64,000 nucleotides of DNA from JACPDH01 sp041671505. Its GTDB lineage: Bacteria; Acidobacteriota; Thermoanaerobaculia; Gp7-AA8. Each line of letters begins with the position of its first letter. The first letter of the stretch is position 1. The stretch spans positions 1-64,000 of the forward strand of contig JBAZBK010000014.1 in the NCBI GenBank assembly GCA_041671505.1, in the 5' to 3' direction. Below the pieces are notes generated by a model. It was not told the origin of the DNA and did not search any database. It saw only the letters and a program-made list of their open reading frames with translations. The position numbers and the translations under genes are program-made. Shown here in pieces: positions 43,071-51,197 of the stretch.

Positions 43071-44632
43071 TTCGCCACCGCCCAGAACGACGGCGTGATG
43101 CCGAGCCAGTGGAACCAGGTCGCGGCCGACAGCACGAGAAGGATCAGGCCGATCGTGCAGGTCGTCATCCCGTACTTGAAGTTGTCGCCCACCGAATACT
43201 GATTCGTCGAAAACAGGATGACGTTAGGCTTTCCGCTGATCGGAAGGCCGACGACCCAGTCGATGCAGAGCGCGGCCGGAAGCGCGAGCGACAGCGGGTC
43301 CCAGCCGAGCGTCTTCGACAGCGTGATGATGATCGGGATCATGATCATCGTCCGCACCGTCTTCGAGGTCGTCAGGAGGTGGCTGTACATCATCACCGCC
43401 ATGATCAACGTGAACACGACGCCGAACGGGAGTTTGTCGAGCGCGAGCCCGCCGAACAGTTTTCGAACCGCCCACTCCGCGGCGCCCGTGTCGTCCAGCG
43501 CGAGCCCGCCTGCATAGGCGCCGGCGCTGAAGATCAGCAGGTGCCACGGTATGTCGGCCTCGGACCACTGCAGCACGCCCCAGCGCGGGAAGAGCGCGAT
43601 CACGGCGCCGAGCAGCGCCGCAAACGGCGCGCTGATCTCCACGCCGAACCAGCGCATGTGGAAGATGTCGGTCATCCAGAGAACGAGCACGAGGCCGAAG
43701 ATGGCGAGCGCCTTCTTCTCGCCGATGCTCAGTGGCCCCATCTCGTCGTACTTGCGCCGGACGACGTCGAGCCCCCCCTTGATCCGGGGCAACTGCTCGT
43801 CCTCGGGGATCCTGAAAAGGAGCTTCCGCCCGAGGATCATCGTGATCGCGACGGTGACGAGCGCGATCGGCGCGCCGAGGCGGACCCAGTCGATGTAGTA
43901 GACGCGGTGCCCGCCCATCGTCTCGATCAGCCCGACCGCGATCAGGTTCGCGCTGCTCCCGGTCATCGTCATCGACGACAGGACCGAGATGCAGACGAGG
44001 TTCAGCAGCATCAGATTCTTTCCGAACGCGTTAGGCGTCTCCTCGGTCGAGCCGTAAATCGCGGCGACCACCAGCATCAGCGGAAGCGTCATCACGCATC
44101 GCGCGGCGGTCGCCGGAATCAGCGGAGCGAGCAGCATCTGGAGGACGAGAAACGCGAAGAGCGCCCAACCCGCGGTGTGGCCGAAACGGAGTACGAGGCC
44201 GAGCGCCATCCGTTTCGCCAGCCGCGTCTTCACCAGCATCCCACTCAGGATGAAGGCGAGCAGATTGAGCCAGATCACCTCCATGCCGAGCACGTCCATG
44301 ATCGCCTTCGCCCCCGCGGTGCGGGTCACCAGCAGAAGGAACATCAGGACGAGCGAGGTGACGTAGGTCGGAAACGGCTCCGTCACCCACCAGACGAGGG
44401 CGAGCGCGAAGCAAGCGATGCCCGCCTGCGCCGAAGCTCCGAGCCCCGCGTCGGGAGTGAGGTAGTAGAGAAGCAGAAACGCGACGATGCCGCCGGGAAA
44501 ACCGAGGTAGCGCATCCAAAGTTCGGAGCGCCCCTGCGCCGCTCTCATCTTCGACGAGAGCGTCATCTTCTCCATGTCGAGAAGACTGCTGAGCTGGTCT
44601 TCCGCGGACGGCGTCGTCACGGCATTCGTCAT
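43067..44632 (-). CDS. SLC13/DASS-family sodium:anion symporter
   Basis: A 521-residue transporter with about 12 membrane segments after a ~40-residue cytoplasmic start. Family marks are the first clamshell tip SSMTMTGSSANLIAVGLIE (near 215-235) and the symmetry-related LPISGKPNVILFSTNQYS near the C-terminus, matching the SNT-type motifs that bind Na+ and substrate. VWWVTEPFPTYVTSLVLMF is also typical. The family moves dicarboxylates, citrate, sulfate or, in some eukaryotic relatives, phosphate. The second tip has GKPN rather than the common PPN, which may affect substrate choice. It lies within the porin-CYTH-DUF4010 operon. Confidence 0.85.
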   Translation of the reverse strand: MTNAVTTPSAEDQLSSLLDMEKMTLSSKMRAAQGRSELWMRYLGFPGGIVAFLLLYYLTPDAGLGASAQAGIACFALALVWWVTEPFPTYVTSLVLMFLLLVTRTAGAKAIMDVLGMEVIWLNLLAFILSGMLVKTRLAKRMALGLVLRFGHTAGWALFAFLVLQMLLAPLIPATAARCVMTLPLMLVVAAIYGSTEETPNAFGKNLMLLNLVCISVLSSMTMTGSSANLIAVGLIETMGGHRVYYIDWVRLGAPIALVTVAITMILGRKLLFRIPEDEQLPRIKGGLDVVRRKYDEMGPLSIGEKKALAIFGLVLVLWMTDIFHMRWFGVEISAPFAALLGAVIALFPRWGVLQWSEADIPWHLLIFSAGAYAGGLALDDTGAAEWAVRKLFGGLALDKLPFGVVFTLIMAVMMYSHLLTTSKTVRTMIMIPIIITLSKTLGWDPLSLALPAALCIDWVVGLPISGKPNVILFSTNQYSVGDNFKYGMTTCTIGLILLVLSAATWFHWLGITPSFWAVAK

Positions 44633-44669
44633 TCGATCCGATCCTGTTCAGTGTCCGGGGCGCGCCCGG

Positions 44670-45143
44670 CTATTTCATCGCCCAGGTACTGTAGGGATTC
44701 TTGAGCAGGTTCGAGTTGAAGTAACGGGGATCGCTCGAGACCTCGGGGCCCGCCCAGGAGGGGAGCTCGAGCTTCTCGTCCTCCGACGCGAGCTCGATCT
44801 CCGCGACGACGAGTCCTTCGTTGTCGCCGTGGAAAACGTCGATCTCCCAATTCTTTCCGCCGTGCAACTCGACGTGGCGATGCTTGTCGATCAGAGGCTT
44901 TTCGCACAGCTGGTCGAGCAGGATCGCGGCGTCGTCGACCGGGATCACGTACTCGAACTCCGACCGCGTCACGCCCGTCGTGACTCCCTTGATCGTGAGC
45001 TTCGCCTTCGTCCCCTCGATCCGGACGCGCACGACGCGCTCCTTCTGCGAGTTGAGGTAACCCTGTTTGAAGTGAATGCCCTCGCCCTGCGGCTTCCAGG
45101 CATCCACCCTCACTAGAAACTTGCGTTCGATTTCCTTGCCCAT
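44670..45143 (-). CDS. CYTH-domain triphosphate tunnel metalloenzyme
   Basis: A 157-residue protein with the CYTH signature EIERKFLVR (ExExK) at residues 4-12, followed by VVRVRIEGTKAKLTIKG, FEYVIPVDDAAILLDQLC, the central WEIDVFHGDNEGLVVAEIEL and a C-terminal DPRYFNSNLLKNPYS. This is the compact NE0304/YjbK-like form; such enzymes mostly hydrolyse inorganic triphosphate with a divalent metal. All expected acidic and basic tunnel residues appear present. It overlaps the preceding CYTH-like gene by 31 bp and is followed by the SLC13 transporter after 37 bp, placing it in the middle of the operon. Confidence 0.87.
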   Translation of the reverse strand: MGKEIERKFLVRVDAWKPQGEGIHFKQGYLNSQKERVVRVRIEGTKAKLTIKGVTTGVTRSEFEYVIPVDDAAILLDQLCEKPLIDKHRHVELHGGKNWEIDVFHGDNEGLVVAEIELASEDEKLELPSWAGPEVSSDPRYFNSNLLKNPYSTWAMK

Positions 45144-45763
45144 GTTCGTTCCCTGGCGTCAGTCGCCGGCAATCCCAGGGCCGTCTTGATGCCCTGGAGG
45201 AAGTTGACGTTGTCCCGCGCGTCGAGCCCGAGCTCGATCAGCAGCTGCTCGATGAGCGCCGGGTCTTCGTGTTCGAGAGACAGGCTTTGCATGGCCGCCG
45301 CCCCTCGAATCTCGACCGCCTCGACCGAGCAGTCGATCCCGTGGAGTCGCCCCTCGCGACGCCAGCGGGTCAGTGTCACCGGAATCACGGTCGGGTTCGG
45401 AGCGATCGCCTCGTCGAGAAACGAGGCGACCGTCCGATACTCTATGTTAGGCGCAGGACCCGGAAGCCCCCACGCCGACCAGAGGCGTGCGAGTTGTTCT
45501 CCACGGAACGGCAGGCTGCTATGAAGCACCGTATCCCAGAGCTCGAAGCCCTCGGGCCCGACCTCTTTGCGCCAGCGGAGCTCGAGCGTGCTCCCTCGCA
45601 GGAACGCGTGGTGCGAGCTCTTGAGGCAGACCAGGTGGATCTCGTCGACTCGCCTCTCGCTCCCCTGTACGAGCTCGGGGAAGCGAAGAGCGAGCGACGG
45701 CAGGTCAGCGGCGAAGGTTCGCCACTGCCACCGCGGGATCGAGACCGGGATCACGGTGCTCAT
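45113..45763 (-). CDS. CYTH/TTM-like protein, paralog of 41681
   Basis: A 216-residue cytoplasmic protein. Recognisable parts are VDEIHLVCLKSSHHAFLRG, LELRWRKEVGPEGFELWDT, VIPVTLTRWRREGRLHGIDC and ALIEQLLIELGLDARDNVNF. They match, in the same order, the protein at 41681, so both belong to one family. The strand pattern of alternating Lys/Arg and Glu suggests a CYTH-like barrel lacking an obvious ExExK motif. Its last 10 codons overlap the start of the true CYTH gene, a longer overlap than usual. It is the second gene of the operon, 42 bp after the porin. Confidence 0.62.
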   Translation of the reverse strand: MSTVIPVSIPRWQWRTFAADLPSLALRFPELVQGSERRVDEIHLVCLKSSHHAFLRGSTLELRWRKEVGPEGFELWDTVLHSSLPFRGEQLARLWSAWGLPGPAPNIEYRTVASFLDEAIAPNPTVIPVTLTRWRREGRLHGIDCSVEAVEIRGAAAMQSLSLEHEDPALIEQLLIELGLDARDNVNFLQGIKTALGLPATDARERTWARKSNASF

Positions 45764-45805
45764 CGTTTGACCGTCTATCGTTTCAGCCGTTCGACGGACG
45801 CGCCG

Positions 45806-47275
45806 TTAGAAAGCGACCTGGTAGCGCACCGCGAAGATCGTGAAGTCGTCGCCGTACACCGGCACCTGCGCCGTGCTGTTTCCCGGAGGAATCGGGGCGA
45901 AGTCCTTGCCCGGCTTGGCGTATTCGTCGTTGTTGACGGCCGTGACGTCGAACATGATCTTGTGGTTGGGGTTGATGTACCAGTTCAAGGCGGCGGTGAT
46001 GTTGTCCGCGGAGCCGCCCTTGATCGCGTCGACCGAGGTGATGTCGTTCAGGTCGAAGTTGCTGTAGCGGAGCGCGACCTCCCAGGCGCCCGCCTTGCTC
46101 TTCGGCATGACGCGTCCGAACTCACCCTCGGACGAGTAGTACGGGCGAGTCTCGCCGGTGATGAACCAGGTCACGTAGCCGTAGTAGCCGGAGAAGTCGT
46201 GGTCGACGACCTTCGCGACGGTGGTCTCGGAACGATTGACCGAGGCCGTCTGATATTCGCCCTGGAAGGTGAACGCGCCGAACACGCCCGCGGCCTCGAG
46301 CCCGAGCAGCTCGTACGAGTCGACGTATTTCATGTCGCCGGTGCTGAGGAATTTCGCGCGGCTGACATGGGACTCGGAACGCGAATCGAACTTGACGATC
46401 TTCGCCGCGTCCTCGCGGTCATACAGGTCGGCGCCGCTCGTCGGGAGCTTCGAAATATCGGGGTGCATGAGGGCGCCCGCGATGCCGAAGTGGAGGATGC
46501 GGCCGCTCTCGTTGAGCGGGGCGTAGCTGAAGCGGCCAACCCAGTTGAGCGGCTGGTCGGTGCCCGCACCGCCGCCCGTGTAGGTGTCCTTGTCGTTGAA
46601 CTCGCCTGCGGGCTGCCCGTACACGCCGGCCGACGCCTGCCAGTTCTCTCCCCAGTAGCTGTAGTTGAGACCGATGCGGCGATCGGGAACCCACGCGTCG
46701 ATGTAGCCACGCTCGATGAAGACGATGTACTTCGACGAGGAGAGGTTCTCGAGGCCGAACGGAGCCTTGTGGTTGCCGAACTTAATCAGGCTGTTGTCGA
46801 AGCCGGCGTAGCCGGCCCAGAGGTCCTTGATCTCGACCGCGTTGTCGGCGAAGTCGACGTCGATCTCGGTGAGCCAGTCCCCGAACAGGGTCGCCTTCAC
46901 GCCGATGCGTGCGCGACGGGCTTCGACGCCGTCGTGCAGGCGGTTCTCGGAGCCATCGTAAACGGCCGCGTCGAGATTGAGTCGTCCGTCGAGCCAGTAC
47001 TTGAACTCGCCGTCCTTGCTCGCCCAGACGAGATAGCCGTTGTCGTAGAAGCTCCGGAGCGCCACCGGCTCCATCGTCCGCTCCGCTTCGGCGCCGCTCG
47101 CGAGCTTCTGCTCGGGAAGCTTCTCTTCCTCCGCCTTGTCCTTCATCAACTGCTCGATCTTCTTTTCCAGCTCGTTGATGCGCTTGTCAGTGTCCGTCGG
47201 CTCCTGCGCGAATGCCGGATTGACCAGCAGCGCGAGCGCGAATACGACGGTTAAGATCCTTGCGATGCTCTTCAT
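45806..47275 (-). CDS. OprP/OprO-type phosphate-selective porin-like protein
   Basis: A 489-residue exported protein. The signal peptide ends near NPAFAQEP (residue ~24). A short coiled coil follows (DKRINELEKKIEQLMKDKAE), common in this porin class. The barrel part has GEFKYWLDGRLNLDAAVYD, ARRARIGVKATLFGDWLTEI, LIKFGNHKAPFGLENLSSSK and ends in Phe (FTIFAVRYQVAF), the usual outer-membrane C-terminus. OprP and OprO form trimers selective for phosphate or pyrophosphate. Whether the phosphate-binding Arg ladder is conserved was not checked. ATG 47275 begins the signal peptide. A sigma54-like promoter lies ~105 bp upstream. It is the first gene of the seven-gene operon. Confidence 0.85.
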   Translation of the reverse strand: MKSIARILTVVFALALLVNPAFAQEPTDTDKRINELEKKIEQLMKDKAEEEKLPEQKLASGAEAERTMEPVALRSFYDNGYLVWASKDGEFKYWLDGRLNLDAAVYDGSENRLHDGVEARRARIGVKATLFGDWLTEIDVDFADNAVEIKDLWAGYAGFDNSLIKFGNHKAPFGLENLSSSKYIVFIERGYIDAWVPDRRIGLNYSYWGENWQASAGVYGQPAGEFNDKDTYTGGGAGTDQPLNWVGRFSYAPLNESGRILHFGIAGALMHPDISKLPTSGADLYDREDAAKIVKFDSRSESHVSRAKFLSTGDMKYVDSYELLGLEAAGVFGAFTFQGEYQTASVNRSETTVAKVVDHDFSGYYGYVTWFITGETRPYYSSEGEFGRVMPKSKAGAWEVALRYSNFDLNDITSVDAIKGGSADNITAALNWYINPNHKIMFDVTAVNNDEYAKPGKDFAPIPPGNSTAQVPVYGDDFTIFAVRYQVAF

Positions 47276-47378
47276 GGAACCCTCCGAATTAATCGATGCC
47301 GGTGCCTCGTGGCGTCGGCGCCTTCGTGATCGTCGTTCGTCCCGCCCGGATCGGGCAGGACCGATGGAGACGATCAAC

Positions 47379-47395
47379 TGGAAGGAATGTGCCAA
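47379..47395 (-). promoter_or_regulatory. sigma54-like (-24/-12) promoter candidate
   Basis: On the minus strand the sequence is TTGGCACATTCCTTCCA. The -24 element TTGGCAC is perfect; the -12 element reads TTCC instead of TTGC, one mismatch at an important base. The spacing between elements is correct. Transcription would start near 47367, about 90 nt before the porin ATG. A sigma54-dependent activator gene lies next door. Confidence 0.45.
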
Positions 47396-47517
47396 CCGAG
47401 GGAACCGAATGACTGGCGATTTCAAAGGAGTTTTCGACGACCGCTGGTGACCGGTGGCTGCTTCGACGCGCGGATTCCCGCACTCGCTGCGGATTCCCGC
47501 GCGCAGCCGACGCCCGA

Positions 47518-48867
47518 TCACGCCCTGTCCGTCGAAACTCCGAGCGCCTTGATGCGGTCGTAAAGCGTCCGCCGCGCCACGCCGAGAATCACCGCGGCCT
47601 CCGCGACGTTTCCGCCCGTCCGCCGGAGCACCCGTGCGATGTGCAGCCGCTCGTTCTCGCGCAGCGACAGCGAGTCGTCTCCCTGTCCTGCGGCCTGTGC
47701 GCCGCGCGAGCCGAGCCGGAGGTCCTCCGCCCGCAGCCGCTCGCCCCGCTGAAGGATCATCGCCCGCTCGAGGACGTTCGTGAGCTCGCGGATGTTGCCC
47801 GGCCAGGCATAGGCCCGCAACGCCGCGATCGACTCGTCGTCGAGCGCCACTTCGGGTTTGCCCATCCGCGAGCAGATGCCGTGAAGGATCGTCCGCGCGA
47901 GAATCTCGACGTCCGCTCCCCTCTCGCGCAGCGGAGGAATCCGGAGCGTCAGCGTGCTGACGCGGTAGTAAAGGTCGTCCCGGAAGCTCTTCGACTTCAC
48001 GAGATCCTCGAGGTCGAGGTTCGTGCTCGCGATCAGGCGGATGTCGACGTGCCGGTCGCGCACCGCGCCTAACCGCCGGAAGCTCTTTTCCTCGATCGCC
48101 TTGAGAAGCTTCGGCTGGATCGCGAGATCCATGTCGCCGATCTCGTCGAGAAAGACGATCCCCTTGTTGCCGACCTCGAGCAGCCCCTGCTTCGCGTTGA
48201 CTGCGCCGGTGAAGGCGCCGCGCTCGTAGCCGAAGAGCTCGGACTCGAGCAGCTCGCGCGAGAGCCCGGCACAGTTGACGTTGACGAACGGCTCGTCGGC
48301 CCGTGGGCTGTTGGCGTGAATCCATCGCGCGAGCACACCCTTGCCCGCCCCGGTCTCGCCAAGGATCAGGATCGGGCTGTCCCACTCGAGCATGCGGCGC
48401 GCCTGCTGGCCGAGGTCGCGGATCAGCGCGCTCTCGCCGAGGAAGGGATCGGGGCCGCCCGACTGCTCGCGCGCGGCGAGCGCCTGGCGCCGCCTGAGTT
48501 GCCGCTGCTCGATGAGACGGCGGACCAGCACGAGCAGCGTCCTGGAGTCGACCGGCTTCGTCAGAAACTGCTCGGCTCCTTCCTTGATCGCGCGCACGGC
48601 CAGATCGATCGATCCGTGCGCCGTGAGGATGATGAACGGCGTTTCTTCGCTCAATCGCTTCACGTGCGGAAGCATCTCGAGCGAGGTGCCGTCGGGAAGG
48701 CTGTAATCGGCGACGACCACCTCGTGCACCGACTCGCGGAAGCTCTCGATCGCCTGGCGGAGCGTCTCCGCCTCATCGACGTCGATTCCGCTCGCGCGAA
48801 GAAACGCCGCGATTCCGTGGCGCACCGCCGAGTCGTCTTCGACGAGCAGGATCTTCGGGTTAGGCAT
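47518..48867 (-). CDS. sigma54-dependent response regulator (NtrC family)
   Basis: A 449-residue three-domain regulator. The receiver (1-120) has the acidic pair at 11-12, phospho-acceptor Asp54 in VVADYSLPDG, and Lys in FLTKPVD. The AAA+ domain (~140-370) shows GETGAGKGVLARW, the sigma54-contacting GAFTGA in YERGAFTGAVNAK, Walker B IVFLDEIGDM and RLGAVRDRHVDIRLI. The C-terminal Fis-type helix-turn-helix is VAEAAVILGVARRTLYDRIK. It activates sigma54 promoters when phosphorylated, most likely by the kinase whose gene overlaps it by 8 bp. The operon at 40373-47275, immediately downstream, is the natural target. Confidence 0.92.
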   Translation of the reverse strand: MPNPKILLVEDDSAVRHGIAAFLRASGIDVDEAETLRQAIESFRESVHEVVVADYSLPDGTSLEMLPHVKRLSEETPFIILTAHGSIDLAVRAIKEGAEQFLTKPVDSRTLLVLVRRLIEQRQLRRRQALAAREQSGGPDPFLGESALIRDLGQQARRMLEWDSPILILGETGAGKGVLARWIHANSPRADEPFVNVNCAGLSRELLESELFGYERGAFTGAVNAKQGLLEVGNKGIVFLDEIGDMDLAIQPKLLKAIEEKSFRRLGAVRDRHVDIRLIASTNLDLEDLVKSKSFRDDLYYRVSTLTLRIPPLRERGADVEILARTILHGICSRMGKPEVALDDESIAALRAYAWPGNIRELTNVLERAMILQRGERLRAEDLRLGSRGAQAAGQGDDSLSLRENERLHIARVLRRTGGNVAEAAVILGVARRTLYDRIKALGVSTDRA

Positions 48868-50755
48868 GAATCACCTCGAGCGCCGCCGCGTGGGCGCGGG
48901 GCATCGGGAGGCGAAGTGTCAGGAGCGCACCGCCACCCTGCCTGTTCGCCGCGGTGACGCTTCCGCCATGCTCCTCGACGACGCGCCTGACGATCGACAG
49001 GCCGAGGCCCGTCCCCCCTCTGCGCCGCGTGAAGAACGGCTCGAACGCGCGCGCGAGAGCCTCGGGGTCGAAGCCCGAGCCGCGGTCTTCGACCGTGAAC
49101 ACCGACCACGCCTGGCGATCGACCTGTTCGGTTCGTCCCGCGACGCTCACGACGCTTCCGGCGGGGGCATGGAACAGCGCGTTCTCGATCAGGTTGCGGA
49201 AGACCTGCTGCAACCGGAAGGCGTGCAGCGGCAGGACCAGGTTGTCGTCCTCGAACTCGACCACGAGCCGGCAGCCCCGCTCGCTCGAGAGCGCCGCGCA
49301 CGAGCGGGCCGCCTCGTCGACCAGCGTGCGCACGCGGCACGGCTCCGCGCGCAGCGTCCGCGGCTCGCCATAGTCGCGAAGGTCGTTCATCAGGCTCAGG
49401 ATCCTGTTGCAGCTGTCGCGAAGAGCCGCGACGAAGGGGCGGTAGCGCGGCTCGTCGCCGAACGTCGCTTCGAGCGCGTCGAGGTTCACGCCGATTCCGA
49501 ACGCCGGGTTCCGCATCTCGTGAACGACGCCTCCGACGAGCGCGCGCAGCGATTCTTCTGCGCGACGGCGATCGGTGATGTCGGTGCAGAGCCCCGCGAT
49601 TCGAGCCGGCCTGCCGTCCTCGGTCCAGCTCACCACCTTGCCGGCGTCGAACAGCCAGAGCCAGTCGCCCGAGCCGGTCAGGATCCGGTACTCGGCCTGG
49701 AACCTCGGGCTATGTCCCTCGACGTGCAGTCGTATCGCGCGCTCGACGCCGTCACGGTCGTCGGGATGGATCTTCGCGAACCCCGCGTCGAGCGTCCCCT
49801 CCACATCGTCGGGAGCAAGGCCGAGCATCTCGAACCAGCGAGGGCTTCTGTAGACCGTCCCGCGCACCACGTCCCAGTCCCAGAGCCCCTGCTGCGTCCC
49901 CTCGAGCGCGTGCGCGAGCCGCTCTTCGCTCGCGCGCAGCGCCGCCTGCGCCTCGCGCAGCACCGTCGTGTCGCGCGAGATCCCGGCAATCCGGTGAATC
50001 CGTCCCCACTTGTTCCGCACCGGCGTGAGAATCGTCTGAAAGCTCCGCGTGCCACCCGCGGCCGACGGCTGCTCTTCCTCGAACTGCAGCGGACAGCCCT
50101 CGGCGAGCACGCGCTCGATGTGCGAGCGCATGAGCCGTGCACTCTCCGGATGCAGGCACGCTTCGGGAGCCCGGCCGACGTAATCGGGATTGAGAAAATC
50201 GCCCGTCGTGTGCAGCGGCGGATTGACCGTCTCGAAGCTCAGTCCGCCGTCTTCCGCGACGCCCACGACGTAGATCCAGTCGTACAGGTTGGGGAAGAGT
50301 CCCTCGTACGAATGCGATCCCGTCCGCTCGCTCCCGCTTCCCCGGACCGCTTCGGTGAGCAGCTCGACACGTCCCCGAGCGAGCGCGAGCGAGCGCGGCA
50401 GATCGTGCGGACGGTGGATGATCTCCTGCACCCCGGCACTGAGGAGCAATGGCTCGATCGTGCCGGCGCCGCGCGGAACGCGCGCGAGAAGCGGAACGCG
50501 GGGGTAATTCGCGTGAAGCGCGTTCACGCGCGAGAGCTCGATCCGTTCCGGATCGGAGAACCAGAGCAGCACGGCATCGAGAGGTGCGGGAGGGGGATCA
50601 CCCAAGGCTCTCGGATCCCATCCCTCGCCGACTTCGACAGTCTCTCCGTCCCAGAGCGCAGCCAGCGACGCGCGTGCGCCGGCGGGCGCATCGACGACGA
50701 AGAGGCGCGCAGGGCCCGGATCGTGGCGGTCGGACTCGGAGTCGCGGAGGTTCAT
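48860..50755 (-). CDS. PAS-domain sensor histidine kinase
   Basis: A 631-residue kinase without clear transmembrane helices, so probably cytoplasmic. Residues ~15-120 look like a degenerate receiver-like domain. Two PAS regions follow: one near 130-270 (YDWIYVVGVAEDGGLSFETV) and one near 290-400 (GLWDWDVVRGTVYRSPRWFE with a PAC end ARIAGLCTDITDRRRA). The phospho-acceptor is His412 in VVHEMRNPAFGIGVNLDA. The ATPase domain has the N box QQVFRNLIENALFHA, G1 VEDRGSGFDPEAL and G2 GGTGLGLSIVRRVVEEHGG. ATG 50755 is the first start that keeps the recognised domains; the frame's upstream part crosses repeat DNA. The stop overlaps the regulator start. Confidence 0.88.
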   Translation of the reverse strand: MNLRDSESDRHDPGPARLFVVDAPAGARASLAALWDGETVEVGEGWDPRALGDPPPAPLDAVLLWFSDPERIELSRVNALHANYPRVPLLARVPRGAGTIEPLLLSAGVQEIIHRPHDLPRSLALARGRVELLTEAVRGSGSERTGSHSYEGLFPNLYDWIYVVGVAEDGGLSFETVNPPLHTTGDFLNPDYVGRAPEACLHPESARLMRSHIERVLAEGCPLQFEEEQPSAAGGTRSFQTILTPVRNKWGRIHRIAGISRDTTVLREAQAALRASEERLAHALEGTQQGLWDWDVVRGTVYRSPRWFEMLGLAPDDVEGTLDAGFAKIHPDDRDGVERAIRLHVEGHSPRFQAEYRILTGSGDWLWLFDAGKVVSWTEDGRPARIAGLCTDITDRRRAEESLRALVGGVVHEMRNPAFGIGVNLDALEATFGDEPRYRPFVAALRDSCNRILSLMNDLRDYGEPRTLRAEPCRVRTLVDEAARSCAALSSERGCRLVVEFEDDNLVLPLHAFRLQQVFRNLIENALFHAPAGSVVSVAGRTEQVDRQAWSVFTVEDRGSGFDPEALARAFEPFFTRRRGGTGLGLSIVRRVVEEHGGSVTAANRQGGGALLTLRLPMPRAHAAALEVIHA

Positions 50756-50898
50756 GCGGAGACTCTCTCCGGCGTCAGGAGCTCGTCGTCGCATGGTGCA
50801 GTGCCACCGTGACGAGTCGCTCCAGCCGGAGCAGCTCCATTGGAAAGGTGAACGAAGGATGCGGCAAGCGTCGCCGTCACATCGAATTGTTCGTCTCT

Positions 50899-51146
50899 GT
50901 CGCCGGGACGTCCCGCCCCGGCCCCCGTCGCTTCGATCGCGTGTCCACCAAACAGCGCGCCTCTCTCCCCTCAATTGCGAAGGCCGGAGGCCTTCGCTAC
51001 ATGGCGCCCGGATGCGCCTTCCCCACACATCGAGCGTCGCCCCTGTAGCCGGGGCGTCCCGCCCCGGCCCCCGTCGCTTCGATCGCGTGTCCACCAAACA
51101 GCGCGCCTCTCTCCGCACAATTGCGAAGGCCGGAGGCCTTCGCTCT
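50899..51146. repeat. two direct copies of a ~100-bp GC-rich element
   Basis: Copy 1 spans 50899-51001 and copy 2 spans 51044-51146. Each starts near GTMGCCGGGRCGTCCCGCC (M is A or C, R is A or G) and contains CCCCGTCGCTTCGATCGCG and GTCCACCAAACAGCGCGCC. Each ends in the palindrome GCGAAGGCCGGAGGCCTTCG. The outer ends TGTAGC and GCTACA are inverted. Copies differ at a few positions. They fill most of the 442-bp gap between the divergent sensor kinase and lysC; no gene is seen in the rest. Confidence 0.85.
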
Positions 51147-51197
51147 AGGACGCCAGGTTGCGCCCCCCGACGCGCGCGGATACGATCGCCGGCGACC

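Noticed and set aside
45269..47254. 661-codon frame on the plus strand across the porin
   Set aside because: It mirrors the porin and CYTH-like gene and has no domain-like sequence.
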